Positions 9,194 to 17,378 of a stretch of 56,000 nucleotides of DNA are shown here, one piece after another (position 1 is the stretch's first letter; the number at the start of each line of letters is the position of its first letter). A model generated the notes under the pieces. That model worked only from the letters and a program-made list of their open reading frames with translations. It ran no database searches and was not told the DNA's origin. Source of the stretch: Candidatus Thermoflexus japonica. Lineage in GTDB: Bacteria; Chloroflexota; Anaerolineae; Thermoflexales; Thermoflexaceae. The translations under genes were made by a program, and so were the position numbers. The stretch is from assembly GCA_002898735.1 (NCBI GenBank), contig BEHY01000008.1, positions 1 to 56,000 of the forward strand, in the 5' to 3' direction.

Positions 9194-10897
9194 TTAATCG
9201 ATCACCGTCTGGCTCTGCTCCCGCATATACTGAATCAGGTAATAGGGCCCGCCGGACCCCCGGCCGGTGGAGCCGCTGGCCTTCCAGCCGCCGAAGGGCT
9301 GGTAGCCCGGCCATGCGCCGGTGGTCGCCCCCGCCGCCCGGTTCACATAGGTCACCCCGGCTTCAATATGATCGAAGAACCATTGGATCTCCTCCGGATC
9401 GTTGCTGTAGAAGCCGGCGGTCAGGCCGTAATCCACCGCGTTGGCATAGCGCATGGCCTCCTCCAGGGAATCCACGGTCACGATGCAGGTGATCGGCAGG
9501 AACATCTCCTCCTTGAGGAGCGGATGATCCGGCGGGAGGCCATCGACCACGGTGGGCTCCACGAAATATCCCTTCGCGAACTCGCCATCCGTCAGGACGT
9601 TGCCCCCGAACAGCACCACCCCATCGCGGCGAAGGATCTCCATATATCGCTGGAACTTCTCATAAGCGGTGCGGTTGATCACCGGTCCCAGGAAGACATC
9701 CCGCTGGGTCGGGTCGCCGATCCGGATCTTGCTGGTGAGGTCCAGGAATTTCTCCAGGAACGCATCCCGCACCGGCCGCTCCACGTAGATCCGCGAGGCG
9801 GCCGAGCACTTCTGGCCCTGGAGGCCGAAGGCGGAGCGCATGCACCCCAGCGCCGCCCGATCCAGATCCGCATGGCGGCTGATGATCACCGGGTTCTTGC
9901 CGCCCATCTCCAGGATGATCGGCTTGGGATGCCTCGTGGAGGCCGCCACCTTCCGATAGATGGACATCCCCACCTCATAGCTGCCGGTGAAGGTGATGCC
10001 CGCCACATCGGGATGGAGGACCAGGGGATCGCCGACTTCGCTTCCCCCACCCGTGATGTAGTTGAAGGCGCCGTCTGGAACTCCGGCATCCCGGAAGATC
10101 TCATAGAGCTTATAGCCCACATAAGGGGTATCCGAAGCCGGCTTGAAGACGACCGTGTTCCCCGCCAGCAGCGCAGCCCCCGAGGGACCGCCAGCCAGGG
10201 CCAGCGGGAAGTTGAAGGGGGAGATCACCGCCCACACCCCGTAGGGCTTGAGCACGCTGCGGTTATGATGCTTGGGGGATTCCTGCTTCATGGGCCTGAT
10301 ATAGCCGTCGTTGGCCTCCATCTGATCGCAGTAATAACGGATCAGATCGGCGGTTTCCTCCACATCCCCCAGGGCTTCCAGGCGGTTCTTCCCCACTTCC
10401 AGGCTCATCAGGGCGGCGATCTCAAAGGCCCGCTCGCTGATGAGATCGGCCGCCTGCCGCAGGATCTTCACCCGCTCCGTCCAGGGAACACGGCTCCACG
10501 TGGGGAAAGCCGCTTTCGCCGCCGCCACGGCATCGTTCACGTCCTCCGGAGTTCCTCGCTGGAAAACCCCGAGAAGCCAATCCGTGTTGATCGGGGAGCG
10601 ATCCTCGAAGGTGCGCTCCGCGTAGCGGGGCTGACCGCCGATCACCATCGGGAGCGTCCCGCCCAGGCTTTCCCGGACCTTCCCGAGGGCGACTTCATAA
10701 CGGATATGGAGCTCCTCGCTGGGGACGGCCAGGGTCGCGTAGGTGATCTTGAAGGGTTGAGCCGGCGCTTCCACTGTCGGAGGGGCCTTCCGGCGTGGGG
10801 CCGCTCGAGCAGGCGCTTTACGGGTCGTGGGGCGGGCCGCCTTCTTCGGGGCCGCCTTTTTCGCCGCTTTCTTCACTGTTTTCTTTTTCGCCGGCAT
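9194..10897 (-). CDS. aldehyde dehydrogenase, probable 1-pyrroline-5-carboxylate dehydrogenase type, with Lys/Ala-rich N-terminal tail
   Basis: This is a 567-residue NAD(P)-dependent aldehyde dehydrogenase. The catalytic Cys364 is in GQKCSAASR and the general base Glu330 in LEMGGKNP; the cofactor-binding stretch SPFNFPLA (226-233) and FTGSYEVG are intact. The FNFPLALAGGPSGAALLAGN pattern and the overall length match PruA-type delta-1-pyrroline-5-carboxylate dehydrogenases, which oxidise glutamate semialdehyde to glutamate. Residues 1-47 are an extra tail made almost only of Lys, Ala, Pro, Arg and Thr, like the tails of histone-H1-like proteins. The tail belongs to the same open frame with no in-frame start before residue about 84 that would keep the conserved core. 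Confidence 0.9.
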   Translation of the reverse strand: MPAKKKTVKKAAKKAAPKKAARPTTRKAPARAAPRRKAPPTVEAPAQPFKITYATLAVPSEELHIRYEVALGKVRESLGGTLPMVIGGQPRYAERTFEDRSPINTDWLLGVFQRGTPEDVNDAVAAAKAAFPTWSRVPWTERVKILRQAADLISERAFEIAALMSLEVGKNRLEALGDVEETADLIRYYCDQMEANDGYIRPMKQESPKHHNRSVLKPYGVWAVISPFNFPLALAGGPSGAALLAGNTVVFKPASDTPYVGYKLYEIFRDAGVPDGAFNYITGGGSEVGDPLVLHPDVAGITFTGSYEVGMSIYRKVAASTRHPKPIILEMGGKNPVIISRHADLDRAALGCMRSAFGLQGQKCSAASRIYVERPVRDAFLEKFLDLTSKIRIGDPTQRDVFLGPVINRTAYEKFQRYMEILRRDGVVLFGGNVLTDGEFAKGYFVEPTVVDGLPPDHPLLKEEMFLPITCIVTVDSLEEAMRYANAVDYGLTAGFYSNDPEEIQWFFDHIEAGVTYVNRAAGATTGAWPGYQPFGGWKASGSTGRGSGGPYYLIQYMREQSQTVID

Positions 10898-10933
10898 GCC
10901 GAACCTCCTGAAGCATCGGGTGCTTCGCCGTTT

Positions 10934-11245
10934 TTACTTGAAATATGGGATCCGTAAGCCGCCGGTGAGGGTTTCCCGTTTCAAAGAAAGGGTCCGCCCA
11001 TACAGAGCCTCTTCAGGAACTTTCACCTGCTTCCCTTCCAGCGCGCGCAGACGGTCTGCCGTCAGCACTGGATCCTCCAGGCCCTCGGGGATCTGAACCT
11101 CCAGCAATGTCACCAGACGGCAGAAGAACTGGCGCATGACCGGGTCCTCCCCCTCGATCACCGCCTGAAAGCGCGCCGTCACATACGACCCGTGGACCGA
11201 TCGCCATGCGAATCGAAGTTCAACCACCGGCCCGGATGTTCCCAT
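10934..11245 (-). CDS. hypothetical protein
   Basis: A small soluble protein of 103 residues that I do not recognise. It begins MGTSGPVVELRFAWR and contains no clear motif, signal peptide or membrane segment. The longer frame opens at 11296, but a perfect TATAAT on the minus strand (11290 to 11285) sits inside that extension, which argues for initiation at the internal ATG at 11245, about 33 nt after the predicted transcript start. It ends 37 nt before the aldehyde dehydrogenase gene, same strand, so the two may share a transcript. Confidence 0.55.
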   Translation of the reverse strand: MGTSGPVVELRFAWRSVHGSYVTARFQAVIEGEDPVMRQFFCRLVTLLEVQIPEGLEDPVLTADRLRALEGKQVKVPEEALYGRTLSLKRETLTGGLRIPYFK

Positions 11246-11340
11246 GGAGCCAGAGTCCCCTCTCGCCGTTCCGGTCTGATACTGATTATAACCCACGCGG
11301 ATGCCCTGAGTTATCGAAGCCCCTCAGGGCGGCTTGCGGC

Positions 11341-12135
11341 TCATGGATGGTCCCCCCTCCCCGTGCGCAACAGGGCGATCAGGACCGGCGGCCCCATGGT
11401 GAAGAAAGCGATCAGGCCGAGGGCCTGAGCCATGGGATCTGCCCGGGGGTTCAGGAGGGGATGGAGAACAAAGGCCGCTCCGGCGATCGCATAAGCCAGA
11501 ACGGCCTCCACCGGCGGCGCCCCCGATCGGGAAGCCGCCGGAGCCGTCCAGCGGCTGGAGAGCCACAGGTAAGCCCCGTAGATCAGCAGCATCGTGAACA
11601 TCCAGCCCGCGAAATTCTGAAGCGGGACGCCGAAGTAGGGCCCCCGGGTCTTCCAGATCCAGAAACCCAGACGGGCCATGGCAGGATCCATCGCCAGATC
11701 CCAGGCGGTCATCCACATCGCGGCGAGAACCGCCACGCCCCATCGGCGCCGGGGCGCGGCCGGCGGTTCACCCAGAGCCTGACATGCCAGGATCAGGGTC
11801 GGATAGGCCATCATAAACCAGGCGAAGGGGATGAGGACCGGAACACCGAGCAGGAGCGGCCCCAGGCGCCCGGTGTAAACATAAGGACCGTAGATCCAGC
11901 CTGTCGCTACGCCCAGGGCCTCCATCCCCAGGCTGATGCTGAACGTCAGGCCCAGCAGGAGCAGCGCGCGGGATCGCCCCAGGGTGGGAAGCGCATGGGC
12001 CAGCGCGAACCCCCACTGGAGCAGTGTATTCAACGGCATCAGCCAGAAGGGATTGGGCCATCCCCAGGAGATCGCCATCACGTGGTAAAGCGTGACCCCA
12101 CCGAAAGCCGCCAGCAAGGCCCGTCGCATCCGCAT
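11341..12135 (-). CDS. carotenoid biosynthesis protein, CruF-like
   Basis: This 264-residue integral membrane protein has about seven hydrophobic segments and the conserved features of the CruF/DUF422 carotenoid hydratase family: GMEALGVATGWIYGPY, PFAWFMMAY, and TAWDLAMDPAMARLGFWIW with the conserved Asp pair, then GVPLQNFAGW. Family members add water across the 1,2 double bond of carotenoid end groups, for example in bacterioruberin or gamma-carotene-derived pigments. No other carotenoid gene is in the window. The rdgB-like gene lies just upstream on the same strand with an 18-nt gap, so they may be co-transcribed. Confidence 0.85.
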   Translation of the reverse strand: MRMRRALLAAFGGVTLYHVMAISWGWPNPFWLMPLNTLLQWGFALAHALPTLGRSRALLLLGLTFSISLGMEALGVATGWIYGPYVYTGRLGPLLLGVPVLIPFAWFMMAYPTLILACQALGEPPAAPRRRWGVAVLAAMWMTAWDLAMDPAMARLGFWIWKTRGPYFGVPLQNFAGWMFTMLLIYGAYLWLSSRWTAPAASRSGAPPVEAVLAYAIAGAAFVLHPLLNPRADPMAQALGLIAFFTMGPPVLIALLRTGRGDHP

Positions 12136-12153
12136 TCCCCTCCCGCTATGGGT

Positions 12154-12813
12154 TCATGGATCCTCGCGATGAGCCTCCCCGGCCAGCCATCGCCTCAGGA
12201 TCTCCCGGGCCTTCCAGGCCGCGCGAGCCCGGTGGCTGATCTGGTTCTTCATCTCGGGAGGAAGCTCTGCCATCGTCTTCCCGAGCTCCGGGATGTAGAA
12301 AATCGGATCGTAACCGAACCCATAGGTCCCCCGGGGCTCCCATGCGATGTAGCCCTCCAGGCGTCCCTCCACCAGCACCGGCGGTTCCCCGGGCCGGGCC
12401 AGGGCGATCACACAGCGAAACCGCGCCGTCCGCTGAGGCCACGGGACGCCCGCCATGAGTTCGAGGACCTTCCGAATGCGAGCCGGGTCGTCCGCATCGG
12501 GCCCGGCGAACCGGGCGGAGTGAACGCCCGGCGCGCCCCCCAGGGCATCGATCTCGAGCCCCGAGTCGTCCGCCAGCGTCCATAGCCCGCTGCGTTCCGC
12601 ATAGAACATCGCTTTCCATCGGGCGTTGTCTTCCAGACGCTCATAGGGTTCCACGGCCGCTTCGGCGATCCCGATGTCGAGGAGATCCACCAGCCTGACC
12701 GGGAGATCGGACAGGAGAGCGCTGAGCTCCCGGCGTTTCCCGGGATTGTGGGTGGCAATCAGGAGCAACGGTTCAGGCCTGGGGGGATTGGGGTGGTTCA
12801 TCCGCACGCTCAT
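12154..12813 (-). CDS. rdgB: RdgB/HAM1 family XTP/dITP pyrophosphatase
   Basis: This enzyme hydrolyses dITP, XTP and ITP to monophosphates to keep deaminated purines out of nucleic acids. The phosphate-binding SNNxxK-type motif appears as ATHNPGKRREL (residues 20-30). The catalytic ADDSGLEIDALGGAPGVHSARF block and the C-terminal GYDPIF and K-N-Q-I-S-H-R-A (specificity) motifs are complete. At 219 residues it is slightly longer than the usual 190-200 because of an N-terminal extension; the ATG at 12801 is an alternative start. It overlaps the 3' end of the upstream coiled-coil gene by about 40 nt, indicating coupling. Confidence 0.93.
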   Translation of the reverse strand: MSVRMNHPNPPRPEPLLLIATHNPGKRRELSALLSDLPVRLVDLLDIGIAEAAVEPYERLEDNARWKAMFYAERSGLWTLADDSGLEIDALGGAPGVHSARFAGPDADDPARIRKVLELMAGVPWPQRTARFRCVIALARPGEPPVLVEGRLEGYIAWEPRGTYGFGYDPIFYIPELGKTMAELPPEMKNQISHRARAAWKAREILRRWLAGEAHREDP

Positions 12814-13249
12814 TCTGGAGCTTCTCGATCCCGTTGCGGACGATCTGAAGCAGCCGGGAGAGGGTTTCCTCCAGTTCCAGAAGCCGGGTCAGCGCGTAGT
12901 CATCCGCATCCGCCTTCAGGCGTTCCGCCTCGCGCTGCGCCCGCTCGATGATCACGGTGGCCCGCTGCTCGGCCGCCTGCACCACCTGATGCTGCGCGAT
13001 GAGCTCGCTGGCCTGCTCCTGAGCCAGCGCGACGATGCGCTCCGCCTCCTCCTTCGCCTGAGCGATGATCCGCTCCCGCTCCTGAGCGATCCGTCGGGCC
13101 TGCTTGATCTCCTGCGGGATGGTCACCCTCATCTGATCGATCAGGTCCAGAAGCCGTCGTTCCTCGATCACCACCCATCTCAGGAAAGGAAGGGGACGGC
13201 TGCGGAGGACCAGCTGCTCCAGCTGATCGATCAGATGCAGGATGTCCAT
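12773..13249 (-). CDS. coiled-coil protein resembling ATP synthase F0 subunit B / DivIVA stalks
   Basis: A 158-residue, mostly helical protein. Residues 1-60 (MDILHLIDQLEQLV...) may pack as a short helical head; residues 60-130 form a long charged coiled coil rich in Ala, Glu, Gln and Arg (AQERERIIAQAKEEAERIVALAQEQA). Database-style names for such proteins are ATPase or F0F1 subunit B-like, but there is no membrane segment and no other atp gene nearby, so it is not an ATP synthase subunit. The start at 13249 has AGGAGG 6 nt upstream. It sits between coaD and rdgB; its function is unknown, with a cell-division or scaffolding role possible. Confidence 0.75.
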   Translation of the reverse strand: MDILHLIDQLEQLVLRSRPLPFLRWVVIEERRLLDLIDQMRVTIPQEIKQARRIAQERERIIAQAKEEAERIVALAQEQASELIAQHQVVQAAEQRATVIIERAQREAERLKADADDYALTRLLELEETLSRLLQIVRNGIEKLQNERADEPPQSPQA

Positions 13250-13513
13250 ACCGAACCTCCTCTGGGCTTCGACAGGGATCCATCCCACGGATCCCCCGCT
13301 CTTTCCCGGCTTCCCCCGGAGCCGCGCGGGATCGAACCCCGGGCTGCCCGATCCGAGCCCTGTTCCCACGCCCGGTTATAGACAGGGCGGGAATCCGCTG
13401 ACCGGATGGCTATCATCCCTGGCGGAGGATCAGGCAGAACGGCCCCCACTCCGGGTATGCTTCGGAGCCAGGGAGCCCTCTGAAGGCGGTCGGCCGCGCG
13501 ATGCCCACACCGA

Positions 13514-14032
13514 TCACTCGCGGATGGAGATAATGGGCACCATCTCCCCGGCGCGTTCGGCCGCCTTCGCCGCCAGGGCGCGGGCGACGTGGGGCGGGAC
13601 CATGGTCGAAACATCCCCACCCAGCAGGGCGATCTCGCGGACGATGCTGGAGCTGATGAAGGCGTAGTCCCGGCTGGTCATCAGACACACCACCTCGATC
13701 TCGGGGGCCAGCTGCTTGTTGGTCAGAGCCATCTGGAGCTCAAGCTCAAAATCCGAGATCACCCGAAGCCCCCGCACGATCACCCGCGCCCCGATCCGCC
13801 GGGCGAAATCGACCGTAAGGCCGCTGTAAGCGGTGACGGTGACGTTGGGGAGATGCTGCAGGGCCTCCCGCACCAGGGCCAGACGTTCCTCCAGGGAGAA
13901 GAGCAGGCTCTTGCTGGGACGATCGTAAACGCCCACCACCAGCTCGTCGAAGATCGCCGCCGCCCGGGTGGCGATATCGATGTGCCCATAATGGATCGGA
14001 TCGAAAGACGCCGGATACAATGCGCGGGTCAT
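13514..14032 (-). CDS. coaD: pantetheine-phosphate adenylyltransferase
   Basis: CoaD transfers AMP from ATP to 4'-phosphopantetheine, the penultimate step of coenzyme A synthesis. The 172-residue protein has the nucleotidyltransferase signature H-Y-G-H (residues 14-17) in ASFDPIHYGHID, the RGLRVISDFELELQMA block for pantetheine binding, and the second ATP-binding motif ISSSIVRE. Its length is normal for bacterial CoaD. It lies 15 nt downstream of recG on the same strand, a pairing common in many bacteria. Confidence 0.97.
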   Translation of the reverse strand: MTRALYPASFDPIHYGHIDIATRAAAIFDELVVGVYDRPSKSLLFSLEERLALVREALQHLPNVTVTAYSGLTVDFARRIGARVIVRGLRVISDFELELQMALTNKQLAPEIEVVCLMTSRDYAFISSSIVREIALLGGDVSTMVPPHVARALAAKAAERAGEMVPIISIRE

Positions 14033-14047
14033 CTCTGTCTCTCCGTG

Positions 14048-16600
14048 TTAACTGGGCTCCACAGGCCCCCGCCAGAAGCGCGACACAGCTTCCGCCAGGC
14101 GGCGGTGCTCTGGAGCCTGCAGCTCAGGATCCCGCTCGGCCAGGCGCTCGGCCGCCTCGCGGGCGATCTCCAGAAGGCGCAGATCCGTCAGATCGGCCAG
14201 GCGCAGCTCCGGGAACCCGCTCTGGCGCGTGCCCAGGAAATCGCCAGGCCCCCGCATCTCCAGATCTTTCTGGGCCAGCTGAAAGCCATCGTAAATCGTT
14301 TCGATGGCCCGGAGGCGCTCCACGGCGCTCTCGGAGGGAGATTCCGCCAGCAGAAGGCAATACGACTGAACGCTGCTCCGCCCAACCCGGCCCCGGAATT
14401 GATGGAGCTGAGCCAGCCCGAACCGGTCCGCCCCCTCGATCAGGATCACCGTGGCATTCGGCACATCCACGCCCACCTCCACCACCGGGGTCGCCACGAG
14501 GATCTGGATCTCCCCACGGGCGAAGGCGTTCATGATCGCCTCTTTCTCCTCGGATTTCATCCGCCCGTGGATCAGGCCCAGCCGGAGGTCGGGGAAGATT
14601 TCCCGCTGCAATCGCTCGTATTCTTCCACGGCGGCCTTCGCCTCGATTTTATCGGAGCCTTCCACCAGGGGACAAATGATATACGCCTGGTGGCCCTGCT
14701 CGACCTGCCGGCGGATAAAGGCATAAGCCCGTTCCCGTTCCTCGGGCATCAACCAGCGGGTCAGCACCGGCCGCCGGCCCGGCGGCATCTCGTCCAGAAC
14801 CGAGAGGTCCAGGTCGCCGTAGAGGGTGAGGGCCAGGGTGCGGGGGATCGGCGTGGCGGTCATCACCAGCACATGGGGGTTGTAACCCTTGCCCCGTAAG
14901 GCCGCCCGCTGCAACACCCCAAAGCGCTGTTGCTCATCGATGACCACGAACGCCAGGTCATGGAACGCCACCTCCTCCTGGATCAGGGCGTGGGTCCCCA
15001 CCACCAGATGACACGTCCCTTCCGCCAGCTCTCCATAAATCTGAGCCCGTTCCGCTCCGCTCACCCCTGAGGTGAGCAGACGGATGGTGGGGGTGGGGAG
15101 ACCGGCGCTCGCCCAGCGCTCCGCCAGGGCGATCAGAGTCCGGTAATGCTGTTCCGCCAGGATCTCCGTGGGGGCCATGATCGCGGTCTGGGCGCCCGCC
15201 AGGAACACCGCGTAGGCGGCCAGAGCGGCCACCACCGTCTTCCCGGAACCCACCTCGCCCTGAAGCAGCCGGTTCATCGGCACTCCGGACCGCATGTCGG
15301 TCAGGATCTGATCCAGGGCCCGGCGCTGGGCACCGGTGAGGGCGAAGGGGAGCGCCTCCACCGCCCGTTCGAGGGCCGCCTCGTCGAAAACCAGCGCCCG
15401 TCCCGGGGCGCTGCGCCATCGCCGGCGGACCTCCAGCAATCCGATTTGCAGATAGAACACCTCATCGAAAGCCAGCCGACGGCGCGCCTTCTCCAGCGGC
15501 TCCCAGTCCTCCGGGAAATGAACCTGCTTCAACGCGGTGGGAAGATCCGGGAAACCGTAAGCCTCGCGGATCCAGGCGGGGATCGGATCTTCCACCCGAT
15601 CCGCCCAGTAATCCACCACCCGCTTGAGGATCGACCGCATCAGGCGCTGGGTCAGGCCCTCTGTGAGCGGATAGATGGGAACGATGCGCGCGGTGTGCAA
15701 CAGCTCCCGGTCGGCAGGCTCCCACTCCGGGGAACGGAACACCGGACGGCCGAGGAATTCATCCACCCGCCCGCTCACCACGATGAACTGGCCGGGCTTG
15801 ATGCGATCCAGCAGATAGGGCTGGTTGAACCAGGTGCACTCGATGACCCCGGAGCCATCGGTGAGCAGCGCCTTGATGACGGTGAGGCCATTCCCTGTCT
15901 GCTTGCTCCCGATATCCATCACCTCGCCGATCACGGTTACCTCTTCCCCGATCCGGAGGCGATGGATGGGCTTCAGGGCCCGGAAATCCACATACCGCCG
16001 GGGAAGCAGATACAGCAGATCCCGGATGGTCTGCACCCCCAGGCGTGCCAGGCGTTGCGCCCGCTCACGGCCCACCCCATGGATCAGGTGGACCGGCGCG
16101 TCCAGCCCCAGCGCCTCCACCTTCGCCGCCAGCTTCGGGGGAACCGGAGGCGCTCCCCGCGAACGCGCGCGGGCAGGCGCGGTTTGCCCCGGCCGCGAAG
16201 GGGGCGCAGGCATCGCCGGCTCCTCCCGGGGCCTCTCCGCAGGCGGAGCGGGCGGGGGTTCCGGAGATGGGGGCACCGCCCGTTCCCCTTTCGCGGCGGT
16301 CGCCGGCGGGGAGGCCCGAAGCTCCCGCTCGCGTTGCAGAGCCTCCTGAATCCGGGCCTCGATCCCTTCGATCAACCGCCGGCGCTCCTCGACACCCGCT
16401 GTCTCGTATCGCCGGAGATCGGCATAGATCGCCTCCAGAAGGAGGAGGATTTCCGGATCCCGCTCCTTCAGGGAGGCGCGCGCCTGGCGATACCAGTGAT
16501 CCGCGAACCGGCCGATCCCTCCGATCACAATCCGGTTTCGGTAGCCATCCTGGATCTCATGGTTCAGGATCTTCTGGAGCTGTGTGAAGGGCGAAGCCAT
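14048..16600 (-). CDS. recG: ATP-dependent DNA helicase RecG
   Basis: RecG remodels stalled replication forks and Holliday junctions. The 850-residue protein has a long, Pro/Ala/Arg-rich N-terminal extension (to about residue 165), then the wedge OB-fold (GVGRERAQRLARLGVQTIRDLLYLLPRRYVD onward), and both helicase lobes: Walker A GEVGSGKT, DEQQRFGV (DExx), TATPIPRT and the C-terminal QFRGRVGRSS. The ATG at 16600 has GGAG at a good distance. The N-terminal extension is longer than in E. coli RecG (693 residues) but extended RecG proteins are known. The initial 80 residues look like a helical domain that many Chloroflexota RecG proteins may share. Confidence 0.96.
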   Translation of the reverse strand: MASPFTQLQKILNHEIQDGYRNRIVIGGIGRFADHWYRQARASLKERDPEILLLLEAIYADLRRYETAGVEERRRLIEGIEARIQEALQRERELRASPPATAAKGERAVPPSPEPPPAPPAERPREEPAMPAPPSRPGQTAPARARSRGAPPVPPKLAAKVEALGLDAPVHLIHGVGRERAQRLARLGVQTIRDLLYLLPRRYVDFRALKPIHRLRIGEEVTVIGEVMDIGSKQTGNGLTVIKALLTDGSGVIECTWFNQPYLLDRIKPGQFIVVSGRVDEFLGRPVFRSPEWEPADRELLHTARIVPIYPLTEGLTQRLMRSILKRVVDYWADRVEDPIPAWIREAYGFPDLPTALKQVHFPEDWEPLEKARRRLAFDEVFYLQIGLLEVRRRWRSAPGRALVFDEAALERAVEALPFALTGAQRRALDQILTDMRSGVPMNRLLQGEVGSGKTVVAALAAYAVFLAGAQTAIMAPTEILAEQHYRTLIALAERWASAGLPTPTIRLLTSGVSGAERAQIYGELAEGTCHLVVGTHALIQEEVAFHDLAFVVIDEQQRFGVLQRAALRGKGYNPHVLVMTATPIPRTLALTLYGDLDLSVLDEMPPGRRPVLTRWLMPEERERAYAFIRRQVEQGHQAYIICPLVEGSDKIEAKAAVEEYERLQREIFPDLRLGLIHGRMKSEEKEAIMNAFARGEIQILVATPVVEVGVDVPNATVILIEGADRFGLAQLHQFRGRVGRSSVQSYCLLLAESPSESAVERLRAIETIYDGFQLAQKDLEMRGPGDFLGTRQSGFPELRLADLTDLRLLEIAREAAERLAERDPELQAPEHRRLAEAVSRFWRGPVEPS

Positions 16601-16648
16601 CGCGCTCCCTCTCCCCGCTAACATAGAACGCGTCCTGAAATTCAGGGC

Positions 16649-17005
16649 TTACGCATGCAGCCGCACCCGCACCGGCAGGCGAGGGGTGCCCTCATACCAG
16701 TGACGGATCGCTGCCGCTCCGTATTTCTCACGGAACCAGTCCGTCACGGCAGGGAGCCATTCCGGCGACAACGGTTCCGCGATCCCTTCCCAGCGTCCTC
16801 CCTCCGCCTCGATGGCCACACGGGAATCCGCCCGCAAATTCCGGTACCAGTCCGTCCCCTGCCCGTGGGCTCGGGCGTGGGCCATCAGGTAAACCGCCCC
16901 ATCCCGATAGACAAACCACAACTCCACCCGATGGGGCCGACCGGTTCGTCGACCCCGGGTGATCAGATCGATCACCTCCGCGTCCTCCAGAGGATGACGG
17001 CGCAT
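16649..17005 (-). CDS. nitroreductase/F420-type split-barrel family protein (DUF385-like)
   Basis: A 118-residue protein starting MRRHPLEDAEVIDLITRGRRTGRPHRVELWF, the N-terminal pattern of the deazaflavin-dependent nitroreductase (DUF385) split-barrel family, in which T-x-G-R-x-x-G binds the F420 or flavin phosphate. The later segments YLMAHARAHGQGTDWYRNL and EAEGGRWEG also match. Such proteins bind F420, FMN or quinone and carry out reductions; the cofactor here is not determinable. It lies 48 nt upstream of recG on the same strand. Confidence 0.75.
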   Translation of the reverse strand: MRRHPLEDAEVIDLITRGRRTGRPHRVELWFVYRDGAVYLMAHARAHGQGTDWYRNLRADSRVAIEAEGGRWEGIAEPLSPEWLPAVTDWFREKYGAAAIRHWYEGTPRLPVRVRLHA

Positions 17006-17378
17006 AGATGCCTCAGGTTCAGAGAATCGCCCCGCGGACTCGGAGCCAGAAAGCGGTCTGCCCCTTCCCCGCTCCTCCCAGGGAGGTCCACCATACGACG
17101 CCTATCAGTATAATGCAAACACCGGTTGCGCTTTCGACGGGCCGCCAACCCGGGGGCTTTGCAATAATCGGGGATGGTCATGGGGGGGATTGCGCAGCGG
17201 ACTTCCTTGAAGAGGTCGGGCGGGCCCGAAGGATGTTTTTCTCCCCCTGGCCTTCAGGCCACAGGAAGGGGAGAGGAGCCATTCCCCCTTTTGGATGAGA
17301 GCCGAGCTGCGCAAGTTCCGTGCAAAACCCTGCCCGATCCCTCCCTTGCAGGTCAAGGTGAAAGGTGGAGGCTGCTCC
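17006..17378. other. divergent intergenic region with an extended hairpin
   Basis: This 373-base region separates the divergent split-barrel gene and alaX-type gene. A hairpin spans 17240-17274: TCTCCCC and TGGCCT pair with AGGCCA and GGGGAGA. Since T-tracts do not follow it on either strand in the right place, it is not an intrinsic terminator. A TATAAT occurs at 17108-17113 (plus) without a matching -35. No T-box motif was found despite the tRNA-related downstream gene. Confidence 0.4.

Noticed and set aside
9137..10957. A 606-codon plus-strand frame opposite the aldehyde dehydrogenase
   Set aside because: It lacks domain features, and the opposite strand holds a complete catalytic enzyme.
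12773..13249. ATP synthase subunit B
   Set aside because: The protein has a coiled coil like subunit B, but no membrane segment and no other atp genes nearby.
17114..17378. T-box leader for the alanyl-tRNA editing gene
   Set aside because: The antiterminator motif AGGGTGG-N-ACCGCG and a terminator were not found.
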